Positions 38,375-41,539 of a DNA stretch of 41,539 bases are shown one piece after another. Every line of letters starts with the position of its first letter. Position 1 is the stretch's first letter. A program made the translations under genes and the position numbers. The notes beneath the pieces were generated by a model. That model had not been told where the DNA came from. It was given only the letters and a program-made list of their open reading frames with translations, and made no database searches. Source of the stretch: Clostridiales bacterium (GTDB taxonomy: Bacteria > Bacillota > Clostridia > Christensenellales > Aristaeellaceae); assembly GCA_004557905.1 (NCBI GenBank), contig SFFH01000041.1, positions 1 to 41,539 on the forward strand. Reading direction: 5' to 3'.

Positions 38375-39907
38375 ATGAAATACCTGATTCTGGATCATCT
38401 GGAGGCAACGGCCGCGCGCCTGCCACACAAGACCGCCTTCGCCGACGAAGGCAGCGCGGTCACCTTTGCCGAGCTGGTTCGCCTGTCCCGCGCCGTGGGC
38501 TCCGCGCTTTGCGCGCGCGTGTCCCCGCGCACGACCGTCGGCTTTTACATGGACAAGTCCGTGCAGACCGTCGCGGGCTTCTTCGGCGCGGTGTACGCCG
38601 GCTGCGCGTATTCGCAGCTGAACCTGCGCCACCCCGCCGCGCGCATCCGCGCGATCCTGGAGACCCTCGCCTCCCCGGTGGTGGTGACCGACCGCGCGCA
38701 CGAGGATGCGCTGCGCGACATGGAGGTGCCGGGCGACATCCTCATCCTCGAGGATCTGCTCGAAAGCGCGATTGACGAGGCCGCGCTGTCTCGCGTGCGC
38801 GCGCAGATGCTGGACATCGACCCGCTCTACGTCAACTTCACCTCCGGCTCCACCGGCACGCCCAAGGGGGTGATCATCTGCCACCGCAATGTGGTCGATT
38901 TCATCCCCTGCTTCACCGAAATCTTCGGCATCACTGAGCGCGACGTGCTGGCCAATCAGGCGCCGTTTGACTTCGACGTCTCCGTCAAGGACATCTACTC
39001 CGGCGTCTTCACCGGCGCGACGGTCCAGATCATCCCCACGAGCTACTTCACCCAGCCGACGAAGCTCATGGACTTTTTGTGCGACCGCGGGGCCACGGTG
39101 CTGGTGTGGGCGGTGTCCGCGCTGTGCTTCATCACCACGATGAACGCGCTGGATTACCGGGTTCCGACGACGCTGCGCGCCATCATGTTCTCCGGCGAGG
39201 TGATGCCCATCAAGCACCTCAACAAGCTGAAGAAGTATCTGCCGGACGTGATGTACGTCAACCTCTACGGCCCGACGGAGATCACCTGCAACTGCACCTA
39301 TTACATCGTGGACCGCGCGTTCGAGCCGGGCGAGAGCCTGCCCATCGGCGTGCCGTTCCCCAACGAGCGCATCCTGCTGCTGGACGAGCATGACCACGAA
39401 GTCGCCCCCGGCGGCACCGGCGAGCTCTGCGTCAGCGGCACGGCCGTGGCGCTGGGCTACTTCGGTGACAGCGAGCGCACCCGCGCCGCGTTCGTGCAGA
39501 ACCCGCTGAACAAAACCTACATGGAGACCATCTATCGCACGGGCGACCTGGTGCGTCTGACCGAAAACGGCGAGCTGGTCTACGTCTCCCGCAAGGATTT
39601 CCAGATCAAGCACATGGGCCACCGCATCGAGCTGGGCGAGATCGAGGCCGCGCTGAGCGCCGTGCCGGGCGTGGAGCGCACGCTGTGCATGTACCTGCAC
39701 GACAAGGGCAAGATCCTCGCCTTCACGATGGGCGAGGCCGACAAGGCCGCCATCATCGCCGCCCTGCACGAGACCCTGCCCGCCTACATGATCCCCAACA
39801 TCTTCATGCAGGTGGACGAGATGCCCATGACCAAGAACGGCAAGATCGACCGGAACGCGCTCATGGAGCTTTACCAGAACAGGAAGCGGGGTGCGCGCAA
39901 TGGATAA
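38375..39907 (+). CDS. Amino-acid adenylating ligase (DltA/NRPS A-domain-like)
   Basis: 510 residues, ANL-superfamily enzyme. Core motifs: FTSGSTGTPKG (A3, 155-165), NQAPFDFDVSVKD (194-206, containing the Asp that in amino-acid-activating enzymes binds the alpha-amino group), LYGPTE (297-302), YRTGD, and catalytic Lys in KNGKIDR near the end. The overall pattern is closest to D-alanine:carrier ligase DltA, but DIYSGVFTGATVQIIPTSYF and TCNCTYYIVDR differ from DltA, so the substrate may not be D-alanine. It would activate an amino acid and load it on the carrier encoded at 41098. ATG at 38375 is chosen because GGAG lies 8 bases upstream. It overlaps the decarboxylase gene by 8 bp. Confidence 0.88.
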   Translation: MKYLILDHLEATAARLPHKTAFADEGSAVTFAELVRLSRAVGSALCARVSPRTTVGFYMDKSVQTVAGFFGAVYAGCAYSQLNLRHPAARIRAILETLASPVVVTDRAHEDALRDMEVPGDILILEDLLESAIDEAALSRVRAQMLDIDPLYVNFTSGSTGTPKGVIICHRNVVDFIPCFTEIFGITERDVLANQAPFDFDVSVKDIYSGVFTGATVQIIPTSYFTQPTKLMDFLCDRGATVLVWAVSALCFITTMNALDYRVPTTLRAIMFSGEVMPIKHLNKLKKYLPDVMYVNLYGPTEITCNCTYYIVDRAFEPGESLPIGVPFPNERILLLDEHDHEVAPGGTGELCVSGTAVALGYFGDSERTRAAFVQNPLNKTYMETIYRTGDLVRLTENGELVYVSRKDFQIKHMGHRIELGEIEAALSAVPGVERTLCMYLHDKGKILAFTMGEADKAAIIAALHETLPAYMIPNIFMQVDEMPMTKNGKIDRNALMELYQNRKRGARNG

Positions 39908-41084
39908 ACAGCAGCTTGCCGCCATCGCGAAGGAATACGGCACGCCGTCCTTCGTTTTTGACACCGCCGCGCTGACCGCGCGCATGCGCGAAATCAAGGC
40001 CATCGTGGGCGACAGCGTCCACCTGTGCTACTCCATCAAGGCCAACCCGTTCCTCATCCCCGCGATGCGGGAGCTTGTGGAGACGCTCGAGGTGTGCAGC
40101 CCGGGCGAGCTGGAAATCTGCGAGGCGCTGCACGTTGATCCCGAAACCATCCTCTTCTCCGGCGTGAACAAGACGGCGGAGGACATTGCGCATGCCATGG
40201 ACGCGGGCGTCGTGCGCTTCACCGCCGAATCCCCGCTGCACATCCGCCTGCTGAACGAGGCGGCCCTGCGCCGCGGCCGCGTCTACCCGGTGCTGCTGCG
40301 CCTGACGGCGGGCTCGCAGTTCGGCATGGACGAAAGTGATCTGCTGGACGCGATTGCGCACCGCAGCGACTACGCCGGTCTGCGGTTTACGGGTATCCAT
40401 TACTTCTCCGGCACCCAGCGCGCGAAGCTCGACAAGGACCAGCGCAAGGAGCTGGCCATGCTGGGCGAGCTGATGGACAAGCTCAAGCAGGATTACGGCT
40501 TCGTCTGCGAGCAGCTGGAATACGGCCCGGGCCTGTACTTCCCCTACTTCGCGCACGAGGATCACAGCGACACCCTCGCCCCGATCCGCGCGCTGGCGCC
40601 CGACCTGCAATTGCTCGCCGGCCGCTGTGAGCTGACCATCGAGATGGGCCGGTTCTTCGCCTCCGAGTGCGGCACCTACCTGACCACCGTCGTGGACACG
40701 AAGGTGAACCGCGGCCACCACTACGCGATTGTGGACGGCGGCATCCACCATGTCAACTACCTCGGCGGCACGATGGGCATGCGCAATCCGATCATCACGC
40801 ACATTCCGGGTGCGGCCCATGCGGATGAGGCCGAGGCGGACTGGTCGCTGTGCGGCAGCCTGTGCACCACGGCGGACATCCTCGTGCGCAGCATCACGCT
40901 CTGCGGTCTTGCGCAGCAGGACGTGCTGGCCTTCCACAACATCGGCGCATATTCCGTCACCGAGGGCCCGGCGCTCTTCCTGAGCCGCAACATGCCGCGC
41001 ATCATCCTCGCCGGCGAGCGAGGCGCGCGCCTGGTGCGCGACACCCTCCATTCCTCTGCGATCAATCAACCCAATATGAAATAA
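39900..41084 (+). CDS. Fold-type III PLP-dependent amino acid decarboxylase (LysA/BtrK-like)
   Basis: 394 residues. PLP-binding Lys47 is in HLCYSIKANPF, followed by VCSPGELEICEAL (65-77), GIHYFSGTQ (165-173; His167 stacks on PLP), ELTIEMGRFFASECG (244-258) and the decarboxylase cysteine Cys322 in CGSLCTTADIL, with NIGAY (347-351) at the end of the site. These mark the Orn/DAP/Arg decarboxylase group 2 rather than alanine racemase, which shares the fold. No diaminopimelate pathway genes are near; the gene overlaps the adenylation gene by 8 bp and is followed by the carrier after 13 bp. The same trio (ligase, this decarboxylase type, carrier) occurs in butirosin synthesis (BtrJ-BtrK-BtrI), where the amino acid is decarboxylated while on the carrier, and in exosortase-linked clusters. 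Confidence 0.9.
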   Translation: MDKQQLAAIAKEYGTPSFVFDTAALTARMREIKAIVGDSVHLCYSIKANPFLIPAMRELVETLEVCSPGELEICEALHVDPETILFSGVNKTAEDIAHAMDAGVVRFTAESPLHIRLLNEAALRRGRVYPVLLRLTAGSQFGMDESDLLDAIAHRSDYAGLRFTGIHYFSGTQRAKLDKDQRKELAMLGELMDKLKQDYGFVCEQLEYGPGLYFPYFAHEDHSDTLAPIRALAPDLQLLAGRCELTIEMGRFFASECGTYLTTVVDTKVNRGHHYAIVDGGIHHVNYLGGTMGMRNPIITHIPGAAHADEAEADWSLCGSLCTTADILVRSITLCGLAQQDVLAFHNIGAYSVTEGPALFLSRNMPRIILAGERGARLVRDTLHSSAINQPNMK

Positions 41085-41097
41085 AGGAGACCTGACC

Positions 41098-41328
41098 ATG
41101 AGAGACACGATTCTTGAGATTCTCGCTGACATCATCGACGAGGACGACCTTGACACCTGCACGACCCTGATTGACGACGGCGTGCTCTCCTCGCTGGACA
41201 TCATCCAGCTCATCGGCGCGCTGAACGACGAGTTTGACATCTCCATCCCGGCGACCGAGATCATCCCGCAGAACTTCAATTCCGTGGACGCGATGGCCGC
41301 GATGGTCGCGCGGTTGAGCGAGGAGTAA
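41098..41328 (+). CDS. Acyl/aminoacyl carrier protein (DltC-like)
   Basis: 76 residues, acidic four-helix carrier. Phosphopantetheine attachment is expected at Ser32 in DDGVLSSLDIIQLI; the residue before it is Ser, where most carriers have Asp. The C-terminal half, NDEFDISIPATEIIPQNFNSVDAM, is very like DltC. AAGGAGA lies 8 bases before the ATG. As last gene of the ligase-decarboxylase-carrier unit it should hold the aminoacyl thioester between the ligase and the MBOAT acyltransferase. The activating phosphopantetheinyl transferase is not in the window. Confidence 0.95.
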   Translation: MRDTILEILADIIDEDDLDTCTTLIDDGVLSSLDIIQLIGALNDEFDISIPATEIIPQNFNSVDAMAAMVARLSEE

Positions 41329-41334
41329 GGAAAC

Positions 41335-41400
41335 GATTGGGCTGCCGCCCAAACCCGCCTGGGGATTTCATCCCCAGACCCCTTCTTCGCTTCGCAGCGG
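41335..41400 (+). repeat. Dispersed two-hairpin repeat, copy 5
   Basis: Stem TTGGGC/GCCCAA around TGCC, then TGGGGA/TCCCCA around TTTCA, then CTTCTTCGCTTCGC. It starts 6 bp after the carrier protein stop; relative to the partial minus-strand gene at the right edge it has the same orientation as copies 2-4 have to theirs. Confidence 0.9.
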
Positions 41401-41425
41401 ATAAAAGAAACGCAACACGATAAAG

Positions 41426-41461
41426 CGTCCCGGTCACAAACTGACCGGGACGAATTTTTTG
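41426..41461. terminator. Terminator after the carrier protein gene
   Basis: Perfect stem CGTCCCGGTCA (41426-41436)/TGACCGGGACG (41442-41452) followed by AATTTTTT on the plus strand. The stop codon and last codons of the minus-strand partial gene lie inside it, so it may work in both directions. Confidence 0.85.
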
Positions 41462-41539
41462 CCCTCCAAAACCCATATCTCCGTAAACCCCGCCTCTCTG
41501 ACCATCCGCTCGGCCAGATCAAACGCGCAGGTCACGCCG
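41434..41539 (-). CDS. C-terminal end of an unidentified gene (cut by window edge)
   Basis: The last 34 codons of a frame entering from the right edge read GVTCAFDLAERMVREAGF then TEIWVLEGKKFVPVSL and a TGA at 41434-41436. The composition is that of a real coding end, it has no internal stop, and it ends at a terminator. I do not recognise the family from this short piece. Confidence 0.5.
   Translation of the reverse strand, partial: GVTCAFDLAERMVREAGFTEIWVLEGKKFVPVSL

Noticed and set aside
39900..41084. Housekeeping lysA (diaminopimelate decarboxylase)
   Set aside because: Overlap with the adenylation gene and linkage to the carrier argue for a dedicated role; no lysine or cell-wall precursor gene is near, though the fold alone cannot exclude it.
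38375..41328. Assignment of the locus as the standard D-alanine dlt operon
   Set aside because: The PLP decarboxylase, the different gene order, the extra SGNH domain and the differing adenylation pocket residues make D-alanine an unsafe assumption.
41276..41476. 66-codon minus-strand frame over the terminal repeat
   Set aside because: It reads through the repeat and terminator in a frame different from the edge gene, with no ribosome site.
38231..41522. Two long minus-strand frames opposite the ligase, decarboxylase and carrier genes
   Set aside because: Antisense to motif-complete genes and composed of His/Ala/Gly/Val-rich low-information sequence.

Overview
The window is GC-rich, densely coded DNA with strong AGGAGG-type ribosome binding sites. 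Its family content (DarA, RicT/PSP1, Dlt-like surface-modification genes, standalone small ferredoxin, citrate lyase with a tricarboxylate transporter, Dxx(S/T)GAT FMN proteins) fits a Bacillota (Firmicutes) chromosome, most likely an anaerobic, probably gut-associated Clostridia lineage. No 16S rRNA, tRNA or phage gene is present, so the species cannot be named.

Layout. 0.1-2.7 kb (+): SPFH/band-7 membrane protein, ribbon-helix-helix protein and a GT1 glycosyltransferase in one operon. 2.7-3.0 kb: a roughly 300-bp imperfect palindrome built from two inverted copies of a dispersed two-hairpin repeat. 3.0-8.2 kb (-): DmpA-type peptidase coupled to a CapA-like protein, a 2[4Fe-4S] ferredoxin, and darA-holB-ricT. 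8.6-13.0 kb: three-domain Xaa-Pro aminopeptidase divergent from a LysR regulator, an XRE regulator, and an M19 dipeptidase. 13.06-15.85 kb: a visibly less GC-rich pair, a MerR regulator divergent from an exported FMN/FAD fumarate-reductase-like flavoprotein. 15.9-22 kb: serS, an orphan CofE-like ligase, guanine deaminase, TetR and a MATE exporter. 22.1-23.7 kb: an exported protein with one FMN-binding domain plus two long repeats that each end in an FMN-attachment-like motif.

24-35.2 kb is a citrate utilisation locus. On the minus strand tctC-tctB-tctA-abrB-like-citD-citE-citF reads as one unit: tripartite uptake of a tricarboxylate, a second integral membrane protein, then the three citrate lyase subunits. 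A divergent LysR gene sits at its head. Beyond it lie a citX-citG fusion (-), which makes and attaches the CitD prosthetic group, and divergent citC (+), which acetylates it. Together these supply all functions needed to make active citrate lyase.

35.2-41.3 kb is the most unusual locus: MBOAT acyltransferase and SGNH (DltD-like) protein from one promoter, then adenylation enzyme, fold-type III PLP decarboxylase and carrier protein from a second. It has the logic of a dlt operon with an inserted amino-acid decarboxylase. I propose that it loads an amino acid on the carrier, decarboxylates it there or beforehand, and transfers the resulting aminoacyl group to a cell-surface polymer. The window ends inside a minus-strand gene.

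Throughout, many very long antisense reading frames are by-products of high GC and were left out.
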